The notes under the pieces: model-generated
Database searches by the model: none
Told to the model about the DNA's origin: nothing
Seen by the model: only the letters and a program-made list of their open reading frames with translations
Position numbers and translations under genes: made by a program
Part shown: positions 43,524 to 53,986 of the stretch, piece after piece
How positions within the stretch are numbered: the first letter of the stretch is position 1
Layout of the letters: each line of letters begins with the position of its first letter
NCBI RefSeq assembly: GCF_024267655.1
Contig: NZ_CP100595.1
Coordinates: 2,542,001 to 2,606,000, forward strand
DNA: 64,000 nucleotides
Direction: 5' to 3'
Source: Arcobacter roscoffensis
GTDB lineage: Bacteria; Campylobacterota; Campylobacteria; Campylobacterales; Arcobacteraceae

Positions 43524-45632
43524 TTATCCATTTCTTTTAGAAATAATTTCTTCAGAAACATTTTTTGGAACTTCAGCATAGTTATCGAAAAGCATACCGT
43601 AAGTTGCTCTACCTTGAGTCATAGATCTTAAGTCAGTAGAGTATCCGAACATTTCAGATAATGGAACCATTGCAGTAACTAGTTTAACACCAGCTCTTTC
43701 ATCCATAGACTGAACTTGTCCTCTTCTTTTGTTACAATCACCGATAACATCTCCCATATATTCTTCAGGAGTTTCGATTTCAACTTTCATCATTGGCTCT
43801 AAGATTATAGGTTGAGCAGCAGCTGTTCTACAACCTTCTTTGAATCCCATAGAAGCAGCTAATTTAAATGCCATCTCAGATGAATCTACATCATGGTAAG
43901 AACCATCATATAATGTAACTTCAATATTAACCATTGGGTAACCAGCTAAGATACCACCAGCCATAGCTTCTTCACAACCTTTTTGAACTGCAGGGATATA
44001 TTCTTTTGGAACAGATCCACCTTTAATTGCATTGTGGAATTTGAAGTTATCTTCTGAATCAGCAGGTAATGGATTAATGTCTAAGTATACGTGACCATAT
44101 TGACCTTTACCACCAGATTGTTTAGCATATTTGTACTCGTTTTTAACAGGATTCTTAATAGTCTCTCTGTATGCAACTTGTGGAGCACCAACTTCAGCTT
44201 CAACTTTAAATTCTCTTTTCATTCTATCAACAAGAATTTCTAAGTGTAACTCACCCATTCCTGAAATAATAGTTTGTCCAGATTCTTCATCAGTATTAAC
44301 TCTGAATGATGGATCTTCCTCTGCTAATTTACCTAATGCGATACCCATTTTTTCTTGGTCAGCTTTAGTTTTTGGCTCAACTGCAACAGAAATAACTGGC
44401 TCTGGGAATTCCATTCTCTCTAAGATTACTGGATCTTTATCAGATGCTAATGTATCACCAGTGATAGTTGACTTAAGACCAACTACTGCACCAATTTCAC
44501 CTGCGTATAATTGAGAAACTTCTTCTCTATTATTTGCATGCATTTGAAGTAATCTTCCGATTCTTTCTTTTTTCATTTTTGTTGAGTTCATTACGTAAGT
44601 ACCAGACTCTAATTGTCCTCTATATACTCTTGTAAATGTTAATTGACCAACAAATGGGTCAGTCATAATTTTGAATGCTAATGCTGCAACTTCACCTTCA
44701 TCAGTAGAAGGAACGATAACAGCTTCACCATCTTGAGTTTCACCATTAATATCAGCAACCTCAGTTGGTGCAGGTAAATACATAGCAACAGCGTCAAGTA
44801 AAGTTTGAACACCTTTGTTTTTAAATGCAGTACCACAAGTCATTGGAGTAATTGTCATATTTAAACAAGCAGCTTTTAAACCAGCTACGATTTCATCTTC
44901 TGATAATTCACCCTCTTCGAAGTATTTTTCCATTAACTCTTCAGAAGACTCAGCAGCAGCTTCAATCATCTTTTCTCTATATTCTTCAGCTTGGTCTAAT
45001 AAGTCAGCAGGAATTTCTTCTACATGGTAGTTAGAACCCATAGCAGCATCTTGATCCCATACGATAGCTTTCATTTGTACTAAATCAACTACACCTTGGA
45101 AATCTTCTTCAGCACCAATAGGAAGTTGAATTGGAATAGGATTAGCTTTTAATCTCTCAGCTACTTGCTTCTCAACATTAAAGAAATCAGCACCAGTTCT
45201 ATCCATTTTGTTAACAAAAATCATTCTTGGTACTTTATATTTGTTAGCTTGTCTCCAAACTGTTTCAGATTGTGGTTGAACTCCACCTACTGAACAAAAT
45301 ACAGCTACAGCACCATCTAAAACTCTCATAGATCTTTCAACTTCAATAGTAAAGTCAACGTGACCTGGTGTGTCAATGATGTTAATTTGTAAATCTTCTT
45401 TAGACTTTGGGTGAGTCCAGTGACAAGTTGTCGCAGCAGAAGTAATAGTAATACCTCTTTCTTGCTCTTGTTCCATCCAGTCCATAGTTGCAGCACCATC
45501 ATGAACCTCACCGATTTTGTGAGATACACCAGTATAGAATAAAATTCTTTCTGTAGTTGTTGTTTTACCAGCATCAATGTGAGCAGCAATACCGATATTT
45601 CTAACTCTATTAAGAGGTGTTTTTCTTGCCAT
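43524..45632 (-). CDS. fusA: Elongation factor G
   Basis: A 702-residue translocation GTPase of normal length. It starts [20 protein letters not shown] with the P-loop [15 protein letters not shown], then [10 protein letters not shown] and [11 protein letters not shown]. Domain IV carries [12 protein letters not shown] and [16 protein letters not shown], and the C terminus ends at [10 protein letters not shown] terminator hairpin and an inverted repeat lie between rpsG and this gene, so it may be expressed separately from the ribosomal genes. Confidence 0.98.
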   Translation of the reverse strand: MARKTPLNRVRNIGIAAHIDAGKTTTTERILFYTGVSHKIGEVHDGAATMDWMEQEQERGITITSAATTCHWTHPKSKEDLQINIIDTPGHVDFTIEVERSMRVLDGAVAVFCSVGGVQPQSETVWRQANKYKVPRMIFVNKMDRTGADFFNVEKQVAERLKANPIPIQLPIGAEEDFQGVVDLVQMKAIVWDQDAAMGSNYHVEEIPADLLDQAEEYREKMIEAAAESSEELMEKYFEEGELSEDEIVAGLKAACLNMTITPMTCGTAFKNKGVQTLLDAVAMYLPAPTEVADINGETQDGEAVIVPSTDEGEVAALAFKIMTDPFVGQLTFTRVYRGQLESGTYVMNSTKMKKERIGRLLQMHANNREEVSQLYAGEIGAVVGLKSTITGDTLASDKDPVILERMEFPEPVISVAVEPKTKADQEKMGIALGKLAEEDPSFRVNTDEESGQTIISGMGELHLEILVDRMKREFKVEAEVGAPQVAYRETIKNPVKNEYKYAKQSGGKGQYGHVYLDINPLPADSEDNFKFHNAIKGGSVPKEYIPAVQKGCEEAMAGGILAGYPMVNIEVTLYDGSYHDVDSSEMAFKLAASMGFKEGCRTAAAQPIILEPMMKVEIETPEEYMGDVIGDCNKRRGQVQSMDERAGVKLVTAMVPLSEMFGYSTDLRSMTQGRATYGMLFDNYAEVPKNVSEEIISKRNG

Positions 45633-45663
45633 CTTAAATTTTCCTTTTAAGTTTTAATAGTTT

Positions 45664-45686
45664 TTGTAATTTTATCCAAATTACAA
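45664..45686 (-). promoter_or_regulatory. Inverted repeat with possible fusA promoter
   Basis: TTGTAATTT-N5-AAATTACAA, perfect 9-base arms (45664-45672, 45678-45686), 32 bases upstream of the fusA ATG. On the minus strand the spacer contains GGATAAAAT, a weak -10. It could be an operator for fusA. Confidence 0.4.
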
Positions 45687-45689
45687 TAA

Positions 45690-45717
45690 AAAAAAAGGGC
45701 GTAAAACACCCTTTTTT
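45690..45717 (-). terminator. Terminator between rpsG and fusA
   Basis: On the minus strand GGGTGT-TTT-ACGCCC forms a GC-rich stem (one G-T pair) extended by flanking A/T pairs and followed by ten Ts. It is one of the strongest intrinsic terminators in the window, placed inside what is usually one operon. Confidence 0.7.
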
Positions 45718-45745
45718 ATATAGAAAATGATTTATTACAGATTGA

Positions 45746-46225
<480 letters not shown>

Positions 46226-46229
46226 CTAC

Positions 46230-46604
46230 TTATTTCTTTGGCTTTTTAGTACCATATTTAGATCTTGCAACAGTTCTGTTTGCAACACCAGCAGTATCTA
46301 AAGCACCTCTAACAACGTGATACTTAACACCAGGTAAATCCTTAACTCTTCCCCCTCTAACTAATACGATAGAGTGTTCTTGTAAGTTGTGACCCTCACC
46401 ACCGATGTATGAAATAACTTCAAATCCAGTAGTTAATCTAACTTTTGCAACTTTTCTTAAAGCCGAGTTTGGTTTCTTTGGAGTTGTAGTATATACTCTA
46501 GTACATACACCTCTTCTTTGTGGACATTTGTCTAATGCTGGTGATTTTGATTTTTTAATCACCTTTTTTCGCTCTTTTCTAACAAGCTGGTTAATAGTAG
46601 GCAT
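46230..46604 (-). CDS. rpsL: 30S ribosomal protein S12
   Basis: A 124-residue protein: [22 protein letters not shown], then [21 protein letters not shown] (holding the Lys tied to streptomycin sensitivity) and [17 protein letters not shown]. Sequence at these sites is wild type. First gene of the rpsL-rpsG-fusA group. Confidence 0.98.
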   Translation of the reverse strand: MPTINQLVRKERKKVIKKSKSPALDKCPQRRGVCTRVYTTTPKKPNSALRKVAKVRLTTGFEVISYIGGEGHNLQEHSIVLVRGGRVKDLPGVKYHVVRGALDTAGVANRTVARSKYGTKKPKK

Positions 46605-46730
46605 TCTTTCCCTTTGTTTAAATTGGTTTGAGCAATTAAAGCAATGCTCATGCTTCTCGTGCTAATCAACATACTGTTGAAACGATACTACCATTCTAGG
46701 AAACCGTTGAGTTTTCTAAAAAAGTAGGGG

Positions 46731-46736
46731 ATTATA
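46731..46736 (-). promoter_or_regulatory. Promoter -10 element for rpsL-rpsG
   Basis: TATAAT on the minus strand (CAGTATAATCC), leaving a leader of about 120 bases. The leader contains a short dyad GAGCA...TGCTC close to the rpsL start that could fold as an S7/S12 control element, but this is weak. Confidence 0.6.
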
Positions 46737-46772
46737 CTGAATTTAAACTTAATTATAGTTTAGGTTAGTTTT

Positions 46773-47216
46773 TTATAGTTTTTGAAGAATCATATTAAAT
46801 GAATTTGCAAAGTTTTGTGAATCTTTTTGACCAAAAGGCTTAGGGCCTTTTGTTATCTCTCCACTATCTCTTACTTCTTGCATTAGATTTCTCATTGCTA
46901 GATAGTGCTTTATGTTATCTTGTGTATATAGTTCACCTCTGTGATCTATTGCTTTTGCATTTTTACTAATAGTTCTATCTGCAAGAGGAATATCAGCAGT
47001 GATAACTAAATCATTTTCTTTTAATAGTTCCACAATTTTGTTATCTGCTTCATCTGCTCCTTCATCAACTATTAGATATTTAATATATGATGATTTACCT
47101 ATATTTATTTTTTTATTTGCTATTACATAAGTGTCTAACTTCTTTTTTTCAATAGCTCTTAAAACAATAGGTTTTAAAATATTAGGAAAAGCATCACCAT
47201 CAATAAATAAAGTCAT
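46773..47216 (-). CDS. UPF0178 (YaiI/YqxD) family protein
   Basis: A 147-residue protein beginning LFIDGDAFPNILKPIVLRA. It has VDEGADEADNKIVEL and LVITADIPLADRTI with NAKAIDHRGELYT, the UPF0178 signature. The conserved Asp residues suggest a PIN-like nuclease fold, but no activity is established. It starts one base before the YwbE-like gene ends, so the two are coupled. Confidence 0.88.
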   Translation of the reverse strand: MTLFIDGDAFPNILKPIVLRAIEKKKLDTYVIANKKINIGKSSYIKYLIVDEGADEADNKIVELLKENDLVITADIPLADRTISKNAKAIDHRGELYTQDNIKHYLAMRNLMQEVRDSGEITKGPKPFGQKDSQNFANSFNMILQKL

Positions 47217-47410
47217 TATAAAATCTCTTGCACTCTTCCTACCTGCCCATCTTGTAATCTAACTTTTATTCCATGGGGATGAGAAGGTGAGTTTGTCAAA
47301 ATATTTTTTACAATACCTTGTGTTAGCTTTCCACTTCTTTGATCTTGTTTTAAAACAATATTAACTTTTTGTCCTTGTTTTATAGAAAATCTTTTTTTTG
47401 GATCGTTCAT
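47216..47410 (-). CDS. YwbE family small protein
   Basis: A 64-residue basic protein: IKQGQKVNIVLKQDQRSGKLTQGIVKNIL, then SPSHPHGIKVRLQDGQVGRV. This is the complete YwbE pattern. The beta-barrel-like sequence suggests nucleic acid binding; function is not known. Four bases after the hypothetical gene upstream. Confidence 0.85.
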   Translation of the reverse strand: MNDPKKRFSIKQGQKVNIVLKQDQRSGKLTQGIVKNILTNSPSHPHGIKVRLQDGQVGRVQEIL

Positions 47411-47414
47411 AAAT

Positions 47415-47900
47415 TTAAGCCTTGAAACTTAATGCTTGTTTTGCAAAATCTTTGCCATAGAAAAATATGATTTTGTATGATAAAGATACTTTTACATTTT
47501 TTTCATCAGTAATATCAATAAGATTAAAACTAAAACCTTCGTCAGCATTATTTTTACTTCTTACTTTTATTTCTACTGGTTTTAAAGTTCTCATCATATT
47601 ATCAATATTCTTTTTCTCTTTTGGTTTTACAGTAGATAAGTATTTTTCATCTTTATCCATATTTTTTAAATAGTTGTGAAGTAAAAGCTTTGTATCTTTA
47701 TAAATTGCTTTACTCCAAGAAACTTTTCCTTTAGAGAAATGATAAACATTACTTTTATTTAAAAGTGGGAAAGTAGCCTCTTTTTTAATATCATCAAGAA
47801 GTTGCAAGAAGAAATTTATTCCACCAATTGAGTCTGAATATTTTGTAAGAAGTTCATTGATTTGTTTTTTCTCTTCTATACTTAAATCTTTAAAATTCAT
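47415..47900 (-). CDS. Conserved-looking hypothetical protein
   Basis: A 161-residue soluble protein that I do not recognise. It starts with helices (FKDLSIEEKKQINELLTKY) and ends with a beta-rich part (FNLIDITDEKNVKVSLSYKIIFFYGKDF). There is no signal peptide and no membrane segment. Its start is 128 bases from the divergent ClC gene. It is grouped with the YwbE-like and UPF0178 genes on the minus strand with 4-base spacing. Confidence 0.65.
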   Translation of the reverse strand: MNFKDLSIEEKKQINELLTKYSDSIGGINFFLQLLDDIKKEATFPLLNKSNVYHFSKGKVSWSKAIYKDTKLLLHNYLKNMDKDEKYLSTVKPKEKKNIDNMMRTLKPVEIKVRSKNNADEGFSFNLIDITDEKNVKVSLSYKIIFFYGKDFAKQALSFKA

Positions 47901-48028
47901 TTATTACCTTATTTTTTTCGTAAGTATATCTAAATCTCGAAACTTTTCTACATGTATTGCTTTTTTTTAATTCTGTCTTACTTTTATGTGTTACAATTTT
48001 ATTATAAATACTTTCCAAAGATTCTATT

Positions 48029-49393
48029 ATGAAAAAACATTTTTTAGAACAATCTCTTATATTTTTTAGTGTAACAAAATGGGTTTTACTATCATCAGCT
48101 ATTGGTGTGATTATTGGTGCAATAATTACTTTCTTTTTAAATATCATACATAGTGCAAATACTCAAGGTGAACTTCTTCCCTTTCCTTCTTACTATTTAT
48201 TGCCATTTGGTTTAATGTTAACTATTTTTTTAGTAAAAAAATTTGCCCCCGATGCAAAAGGTCATGGTACAGAAAAAGTTATTGAAGCTGTACATAAAAA
48301 AGATGGTTTAATGGATGTAAAAGTTATGCCTATTAAACTTTTTGCCACAGTTATTACAATTTTTACAGGAGGTTCTGTAGGAAAAGAAGGTCCAGGTGCT
48401 CAAATAGGAGCTGGTGCTGCTTCTTTTATATCTCAACTTGTGAAATTCTCCGCAAGAGATAGAAAAAAACTTGTAATATGTGGTATTAGTGCCGGTTTTG
48501 CTTCTGTATTTGGAACACCAATTTCAGGTGCTATTTTTGGGGTTGAAGTTTTAATTATTGGTATTATAATGTATGATGTATTATTACCCTCATTTATTGC
48601 TGGATTTGCAGCCTATACAACAGCTAAACTTTTAGGTATTAATTATACTTACTATCATATGGAGTTTTCAAATGCTATTCCTTTTGATATTGTCTTAATG
48701 CTTCAAGTAATAATAGCAGGTCTATTTTTTGGACTAATCTCTTATTTTATGATTGTTACTTTAAAAAATACAGAAATTCAAATAAAAAAAATCAAGCTTA
48801 ATGTCTATTTGAAGGCATTTCTAGCAGGTACGTTCTTGGTAGTTCTATCTTTTTTTATTGGTGATAAATATTTTGGACTAGGACTTGATACAATCTCTAC
48901 ACTTTTTTATAGTGATCCAAATATGGCAAATGATATACCATGGTACTCATTTATTGCAAAAACAATATATACATCTGTAACCTTAGGTGCAGGAGGAAGT
49001 GGAGGAGTTATTACCCCTATTTTTTATGTGGGAGCAACTAGTGGGCAGTTTTTTGGAACTTTAATAGGTGATAACATTGCTTTATTTGCAGCTCTTGGGC
49101 TTACAAGTGTTTTAGCAGGAACTACAAATGCTCCAATAGCAGCAACGATTATGGCAGTTGAACTTTTTGGAATAGAGATAGCTCACTATGCAGCAATTAG
49201 TGCAATTATTACATTTTTGATTACAGGACATAGAAGTGTATTCCAATCTCAAATTCTAAATATGAAAAAATCTGATATGCTAAATATTGATTATGGAGAT
49301 AATGTAGATAAAAGCAGTGTAGAGTTATCAGATAAGAACAAAGAGAAGATGAAAAGTTTTTTAAAAAAAGTTAGATTTAAACAGAAGAAATAA
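48029..49393 (+). CDS. ClC-type chloride/anion transporter
   Basis: A 454-residue membrane protein with about ten hydrophobic segments. The ClC motifs are visible: GHGTEKVIEAVH (selectivity loop region), GGSVGKEGPGAQIGAG with the gating Glu of GKEGP, and GGSGGVITPIFYVGATSG. A pore Tyr could not be located with confidence. There are no C-terminal CBS domains. It may act in acid or halide homeostasis. It converges with the GGDEF gene. Confidence 0.92.
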   Translation: MKKHFLEQSLIFFSVTKWVLLSSAIGVIIGAIITFFLNIIHSANTQGELLPFPSYYLLPFGLMLTIFLVKKFAPDAKGHGTEKVIEAVHKKDGLMDVKVMPIKLFATVITIFTGGSVGKEGPGAQIGAGAASFISQLVKFSARDRKKLVICGISAGFASVFGTPISGAIFGVEVLIIGIIMYDVLLPSFIAGFAAYTTAKLLGINYTYYHMEFSNAIPFDIVLMLQVIIAGLFFGLISYFMIVTLKNTEIQIKKIKLNVYLKAFLAGTFLVVLSFFIGDKYFGLGLDTISTLFYSDPNMANDIPWYSFIAKTIYTSVTLGAGGSGGVITPIFYVGATSGQFFGTLIGDNIALFAALGLTSVLAGTTNAPIAATIMAVELFGIEIAHYAAISAIITFLITGHRSVFQSQILNMKKSDMLNIDYGDNVDKSSVELSDKNKEKMKSFLKKVRFKQKK

Positions 49394-49421
49394 GTTTATT
49401 TAATACAAACCTTATTTCTTC
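49384..49421. terminator. Bidirectional hairpin at the ClC / GGDEF convergent junction
   Basis: GAAGAAATAAG (49384-49394) and CTTATTTCTTC (49411-49421), extended by TTT/AAA with a bulged C, form a 14-bp stem that includes both stop codons. Confidence 0.55.
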
Positions 49422-50685
49422 CACTCTCTTTTGCTTCATATAAAGCATCATCAGCCCTTGAAAAGATAGACTCATAACTTTCATCAGGTTGATAATAAGA
49501 TGAAATACCCATACTAAAAGTGATATTTATATCATCTTCACATATATTCTTAAAAGGTTTTTTTTCTTGAAATTCTTTTAATCTATAAGCAAACTCTTCT
49601 GCTTGAACTATATTTGTACAAGGTAAAATAAAAGCAAACTCTTCCCCACCTATTCTACAGAAGGTATCTTCTTGTCTTTTTAGTTTTTTACATAGTTTTA
49701 CTATTTCTATTAGAACCTTATCTCCTATTAAATGTCCATAAGTATCATTTACCTTTTTAAACCAATCAACATCTAAGATTAAGATAGATAAATCTAATTT
49801 ATGCCTGATTGACTTTTTAAACTCTATTTTTGCCTGCTGAACAAAATATCTTCTATTATTTGCCTTTGTTAAATAATCAGTAATTGATTGTTTTTTTAGT
49901 TTATCTTTTAATTGTTGAAGCTCAGTAATATCAGTAGATAAACCAATTAAAGACATAAAATCATCCCCTTGCATTTTAAAAGGAATTTTCTTACTCCAAT
50001 AGTGTCTTTCATTTCCTTCATCATCAAAATACAGTTCTTCTTGACTTTTTGATTTATTTGATTCAAAAACTTTTTTATCCATTTCCCAGAAACTCTCAGC
50101 AACATCTTTGTTTAAAACTTCTATATCTTTTTTACCTATTATATAATCAGCCTCGTAACCAAAAAGATTAGCCACTTTAGAATTTACATATTTGAATTTT
50201 CTATTTTCATCTTTCATATAAATATACGCATCTACATTATCTAAAATAGTATTTAAGAGTTTTGTTTTCTCTTCAAGTTCTAATTCAAGTTTTTTTCTTT
50301 GAGTAATATCTGTTGAAATACCACACATTCCAATAATATTACCCTCTTTGTTATACAAAGGCTTTTTTACGGTCCAATAGATTCTCTCTTCTTTTGTCTC
50401 TTTTATATAATTAATTTCTTCTTTTTCAATAATTTTTCCATCTACTAAAACTTCTGAATCATTTTTCTTTAATTCATTTGACATATTTAAATCAAAAAAA
50501 GAAGTATCATCTTTTCCTATAACCTCATCTAAAGATTTTTCAAATAAGGATAAAACTAGACTATTTGCAAAGGTATATTTTCCATATAAATCTTTAGTAT
50601 AAACATAAGCACCTGTTTCATTAATAAGAGTTTTAAAAGATTCTAATTCAATACTTAATTTATTATTTTCTTCTTTACAGTCCAT
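49396..50685 (-). CDS. PAS-PAS-GGDEF diguanylate cyclase
   Basis: A 429-residue soluble protein. It has a short N-terminal coil, PAS 1 (about residues 14-130, VYTKDLYGKYTFANSLVLSLF) and PAS 2 (about 140-255, AYIYMKDENRKFKYVNSKVANLFGYEADYIIG). The GGDEF domain has LDVDWFKKVNDTYGHLIGD and FCRIGGEEFAFILP. RQED five residues before GGEEF is an intact RxxD inhibitory site. It should make cyclic-di-GMP in response to a PAS-bound signal; the signal cannot be seen. No membrane segment. Confidence 0.92.
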   Translation of the reverse strand: MDCKEENNKLSIELESFKTLINETGAYVYTKDLYGKYTFANSLVLSLFEKSLDEVIGKDDTSFFDLNMSNELKKNDSEVLVDGKIIEKEEINYIKETKEERIYWTVKKPLYNKEGNIIGMCGISTDITQRKKLELELEEKTKLLNTILDNVDAYIYMKDENRKFKYVNSKVANLFGYEADYIIGKKDIEVLNKDVAESFWEMDKKVFESNKSKSQEELYFDDEGNERHYWSKKIPFKMQGDDFMSLIGLSTDITELQQLKDKLKKQSITDYLTKANNRRYFVQQAKIEFKKSIRHKLDLSILILDVDWFKKVNDTYGHLIGDKVLIEIVKLCKKLKRQEDTFCRIGGEEFAFILPCTNIVQAEEFAYRLKEFQEKKPFKNICEDDINITFSMGISSYYQPDESYESIFSRADDALYEAKESGRNKVCIK

Positions 50686-50734
50686 AAGTATTCCTTTTCT
50701 TATTACATTTTATTATAAATCAAATAAAAAACTC

Positions 50735-51550
50735 TTATCGATATGAAGATTTTGAACTTTTTATATCTACATTATAAAAACCGTTATTAGATAAAAAAAT
50801 CTTAATTTCTTTATCTATAAATCTATTTTTAGGTCCTCTTATAATCTCAATAATAGCTGGAGTATTTTCAATATTTTTATTGAAATCAAATTCAAAATAA
50901 GGAATAAGGTTTCCGCAAACTGCACGAAACATCATATTTGACAAATTATTCTTAAAAATAAACTCTTCGTTTTCTTTATCATCTATTATAATTGGATTAT
51001 GAATAAGCCTTACTTCTTTTTCCTCTTCAAAAAGTTCATTTTTTGATTTTGCAGCAAGATTGTTTATATTTGATATTACTTCTTTACAAATTTCTTTAAA
51101 CTTTGTACTTTGAAAATCTATATCATTTTCAATATTTTCTAAAGGTTTAAAGATTACATCAATTTGTTCTTCTTGTAAGTTCTCATCATATAAAACTTCT
51201 GTTGTATGAACTAAATTGTTTGTTTTAAAATAATCTGAGTTAAAACCAATCGCAACACCATAACCATCATTTGCATATGCTCTCCATTGACTTAACAAAT
51301 CACTTCCTTGAGAAAAAGAAGCTATGTAGACACTTGGTAATTGCTTATTAAAAATATCTTCAAAGGCTTTATATTTAGAGAAGTTATCTTTATTTCTTAC
51401 TCTTTCTAATTTACTATTTACCTTATCGTTTATCCAGTGTATTTCCTTGTAATCATTTAGATTATAAACAGAACTTAACCATAATTTCTTATTTTGAATA
51501 ATTGCACGAAAGGCTTCCACATGACAGTAGTGATATATAATCTTTCCCAT
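50735..51550 (-). CDS. DUF2971 family protein
   Basis: A 271-residue soluble protein with the DUF2971 pattern: IIYHYCHVEAFRAIIQNKKLWLSSVYNLNDYKE at the start, IASFSQGSDLLSQWRAYANDGYGVAIGFN in the middle, and EVRLIHNP with the FRAVCGNLIPYFEF segment. Function is unknown in the family. It lies alone between an ABC transporter unit and the cyclase. Confidence 0.8.
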   Translation of the reverse strand: MGKIIYHYCHVEAFRAIIQNKKLWLSSVYNLNDYKEIHWINDKVNSKLERVRNKDNFSKYKAFEDIFNKQLPSVYIASFSQGSDLLSQWRAYANDGYGVAIGFNSDYFKTNNLVHTTEVLYDENLQEEQIDVIFKPLENIENDIDFQSTKFKEICKEVISNINNLAAKSKNELFEEEKEVRLIHNPIIIDDKENEEFIFKNNLSNMMFRAVCGNLIPYFEFDFNKNIENTPAIIEIIRGPKNRFIDKEIKIFLSNNGFYNVDIKSSKSSYR

Positions 51551-51595
51551 TTCAACTCCTATTTGAGCTAGTATAGAATTATATATTAACTAAAT

Positions 51596-52246
51596 TTAGA
51601 TTAGTTTCAAGCCATTTGATTTTAGTTCATATATTGTTGGTGCTAGCTTTTCAATGAAACTTTTATGATGAGATACAATTACCATAGATTTATTTATAGA
51701 GTTTAACAGTTCAATAATTTTTTGCTCTGAGCTACTATCTAAAGCATTAGTAGGTTCATCTAAAAGTAGTATTTTTGGTTTTGTTATCAAAATACCAGCA
51801 ATAGCTACGATTTTTTGTTCTCCTCCACTTAAGTCATAAATTATTCTATCTTTTAGATGAACTATATTTAACTGCTCTAAAATTACTAATGCCTTAGTGT
51901 ATGCCTCTTCTTTTTTTTCGCCCCTACATCTAAGATTAAACATTACATCTTCTATTACAGTAGGACAAAGAAAAAAATCACTAACATCTTGAGGAAGATA
52001 ACCTATATCACTTCTAAATCTTTCATACTCTTTTTTAGAACTAATTTTATTATGAAATAAGTGAAGTTCACCTTCATAGTTTGACTCTAATCCTGCTATT
52101 ATTTTAAGAAGGGAGCTTTTCCCTGCTCCATTTGAGCCAATAATTGCTACTTTTTGCTCATGTCCTACATCTAAGTTTATATTAGAAAATAGATGTTTCG
52201 TATCATTTTTATAGCTTATATTTTTTAAATTAAATGAACAACTCAT
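51596..52246 (-). CDS. nikO: ECF-type metal transporter ATPase (CbiO/NikO-like)
   Basis: A 216-residue ABC ATPase: Walker A GSNGAGKSSLLKIIAG, Q-loop GYLPQDVSDFFL, signature LSGGEQKIVAIAGIL, Walker B ILLLDEPTNALDSS and His switch VIVSHHKSF. It powers import of nickel or cobalt with NikK, NikM, NikL and NikQ. It overlaps nikQ by 17 bases and ends the operon. Confidence 0.85.
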   Translation of the reverse strand: MSCSFNLKNISYKNDTKHLFSNINLDVGHEQKVAIIGSNGAGKSSLLKIIAGLESNYEGELHLFHNKISSKKEYERFRSDIGYLPQDVSDFFLCPTVIEDVMFNLRCRGEKKEEAYTKALVILEQLNIVHLKDRIIYDLSGGEQKIVAIAGILITKPKILLLDEPTNALDSSSEQKIIELLNSINKSMVIVSHHKSFIEKLAPTIYELKSNGLKLI

Positions 52247-52889
52247 AAATTACCTTTATTAAAATTATGGAAAAAGTTACGACAATTAAATAGTAATCTT
52301 TTATATTTAATGAAAAATCATCATTTAAAAAAATCTCTCCATTAAAGCCTCTATATATAAAAGTCTGTTTTAAAGCATAAGACTTTCTAATTGCTTTTAC
52401 AAACAATAAACCCAAGATATTACCAAATGTCTCATATGTAAATAAAGAAGTATTTGCCTTAAACCCTCTTGCTTTTAAACTGTTTTTTATTAAAACAAAA
52501 TCTGTTGATAAAAACTCTATCATTTTCAAAGTAAAATAAGTAGTAGCAACTAAACTCTTAGGCAATTTTAAAATACTTAAAGCTCTTACTATATCATAGC
52601 CCTTTGAACTAAAAAATAAACTCAGATTAAAAAGAATTATAGCATTTGCTCTTATATAAATATTTAGTGCATCTTCAAAGGAACTGCTATACAACAAAGT
52701 TAAAAAAAGTATAAATATAAAAAGATTTAAAAAAAGTAGTTTTTTGAATATATAGAGTAAATTATCTTTATTTATAAAAAGTAAGAAAATAAGAGGAATT
52801 ATAAAATATACTTCGAAATAAGAAAAACTTACCAAAAGTGAATAAAAAAATGCACAAACCAAAGATATTGCTGGATTGAAAATACTCAC
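52230..52889 (-). CDS. nikQ: ECF-type transmembrane subunit (CbiQ/NikQ-like)
   Basis: A 219-residue protein with about five membrane segments and the cytoplasmic coupling helices SLKARGFKANTSLFTYETFG and ALKQTFIYRGFNGEIF. Both carry the Ala-Arg-Gly-Phe/Tyr-Arg-Gly-Phe motifs typical of EcfT/CbiQ. It links the ATPase to the substrate-binding CbiM/NikM. Between nikL and nikO. Confidence 0.82.
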   Translation of the reverse strand: MSIFNPAISLVCAFFYSLLVSFSYFEVYFIIPLIFLLFINKDNLLYIFKKLLFLNLFIFILFLTLLYSSSFEDALNIYIRANAIILFNLSLFFSSKGYDIVRALSILKLPKSLVATTYFTLKMIEFLSTDFVLIKNSLKARGFKANTSLFTYETFGNILGLLFVKAIRKSYALKQTFIYRGFNGEIFLNDDFSLNIKDYYLIVVTFSIILIKVIYELFI

Positions 52890-52890
52890 A

Positions 52891-53364
52891 TTAGCTCTTT
52901 TTTACTCTTTTTAAAAATGTAAAGATTCCAATAATCACAATTAAAGCAAAGACTATTTTGAAAAACTCAAAGTATGATAATCTCTCTTCTAAAAGCTTAA
53001 TTTGTAGTTTCAAGTTTTTATTCTCTTCTTGAAGTTTTTGTAATTGATTATTTTCATATCTTTTTTTAGGTTTTATTACTTTTTGTATATCTTTTAATAT
53101 AGCATGCCCAGAGCCTGCATCAACACTTAAAATAAAAGAGTTATAATTTACTGTGGTTTCAAACTCACCTTTTGTATTAGTTTTATCTTCAATAACCAAT
53201 TTATCATCTTTTATAATTCTTATCTTACATTTTTGACAAGCATTGCCATTTGCAAAATATGAATTTACATAAAGCTTATTATCTTCAAAATTTGTAAATA
53301 CATTTAATTTATGGGCATAAATACTACTTATAAATATAAACAAAATACATATAATTCTCATCAT
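52891..53364 (-). CDS. nikL: NikL-like periplasmic/membrane component
   Basis: A 157-residue protein with a signal peptide, a periplasmic domain with NACQKCKIRII and GEFETTVNYNSF (Ig-like carrier fold), a coiled coil (KLQEENKNLKLQIKLLEERL) and a C-terminal membrane helix (IVFALIVIIGIFTFLKR). This fits the NikL accessory of nickel ECF systems, which replaces CbiN. It overlaps nikM by four bases. Confidence 0.7.
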   Translation of the reverse strand: MMRIICILFIFISSIYAHKLNVFTNFEDNKLYVNSYFANGNACQKCKIRIIKDDKLVIEDKTNTKGEFETTVNYNSFILSVDAGSGHAILKDIQKVIKPKKRYENNQLQKLQEENKNLKLQIKLLEERLSYFEFFKIVFALIVIIGIFTFLKRVKKS

Positions 53365-53963
53365 ACATTGGCCTCTTTTAAAAGTTTTGGAATTGATTTT
53401 TTAATATAAAGAAGTAAAAATAGTGTGATTAATCCTTCCAAAATTATAGCAGGAATATTTGCTATTATTAAAGAGTAAGAGGCTATTAAGTATTCATCTT
53501 TTGCAAAATATAAAACCAAGGCTAATAATATTACACTAAAAGCAATACCTAAACTTCCATATAAAAAAAATCTAATTTTTTCATTAATTTTTTTAAAAAA
53601 GCTTAGTTTATTTAAAAGATAAACTAAAAATGCTGGAAGTGCCATAATAATTATATTTGCTCCTAAAGAAGTTAAACCTCCATATCCTAAAAGTAAGGCT
53701 TGTAATAACAAAGCAATAGCAAGACTTAAAAAAACTGCCTTTCCTAAAAATAATCCTATCACACCTATTAAAAGCAAATGTATTTGAGTTGGGCCTAATG
53801 GAATATGAATAAAAGATGCGATAAAAAATAAAGCACTCATTGCTGCAACTAAAGATATATTTTCACTTTTAATACTCTTTATAGAGTAAGCACATAAAGC
53901 TAAACTTACTACACCTAAAGTACTTGCAACTTCTATACTTAATACTCCATCTGATATATGCAT
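53361..53963 (-). CDS. nikM: ECF-type substrate-binding membrane protein (CbiM/NikM)
   Basis: A 200-residue protein that starts MHISDGVLS, the CbiM/NikM N terminus where Met1 and His2 coordinate Co(II) or Ni(II). It has about six membrane segments, with HIPLGPTQIHLLLIGVIGLFLG (metal site loop) and LLLGYGGLTSLGANIIIMALPAF. Ni versus Co cannot be decided from this sequence alone. NikK/NikL partners favour nickel. Confidence 0.88.
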   Translation of the reverse strand: MHISDGVLSIEVASTLGVVSLALCAYSIKSIKSENISLVAAMSALFFIASFIHIPLGPTQIHLLLIGVIGLFLGKAVFLSLAIALLLQALLLGYGGLTSLGANIIIMALPAFLVYLLNKLSFFKKINEKIRFFLYGSLGIAFSVILLALVLYFAKDEYLIASYSLIIANIPAIILEGLITLFLLLYIKKSIPKLLKEANV

Positions 53964-53986
53964 CTTAAATCCTAAATTCTATTTTA

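Noticed and set aside
47890-48147. Minus-strand frame of 85 residues over the start of the ClC gene
   Set aside because: It lies antisense to the clear ClC start and the ClC upstream gap, has no family pattern, and has no ribosome binding site that stands out.
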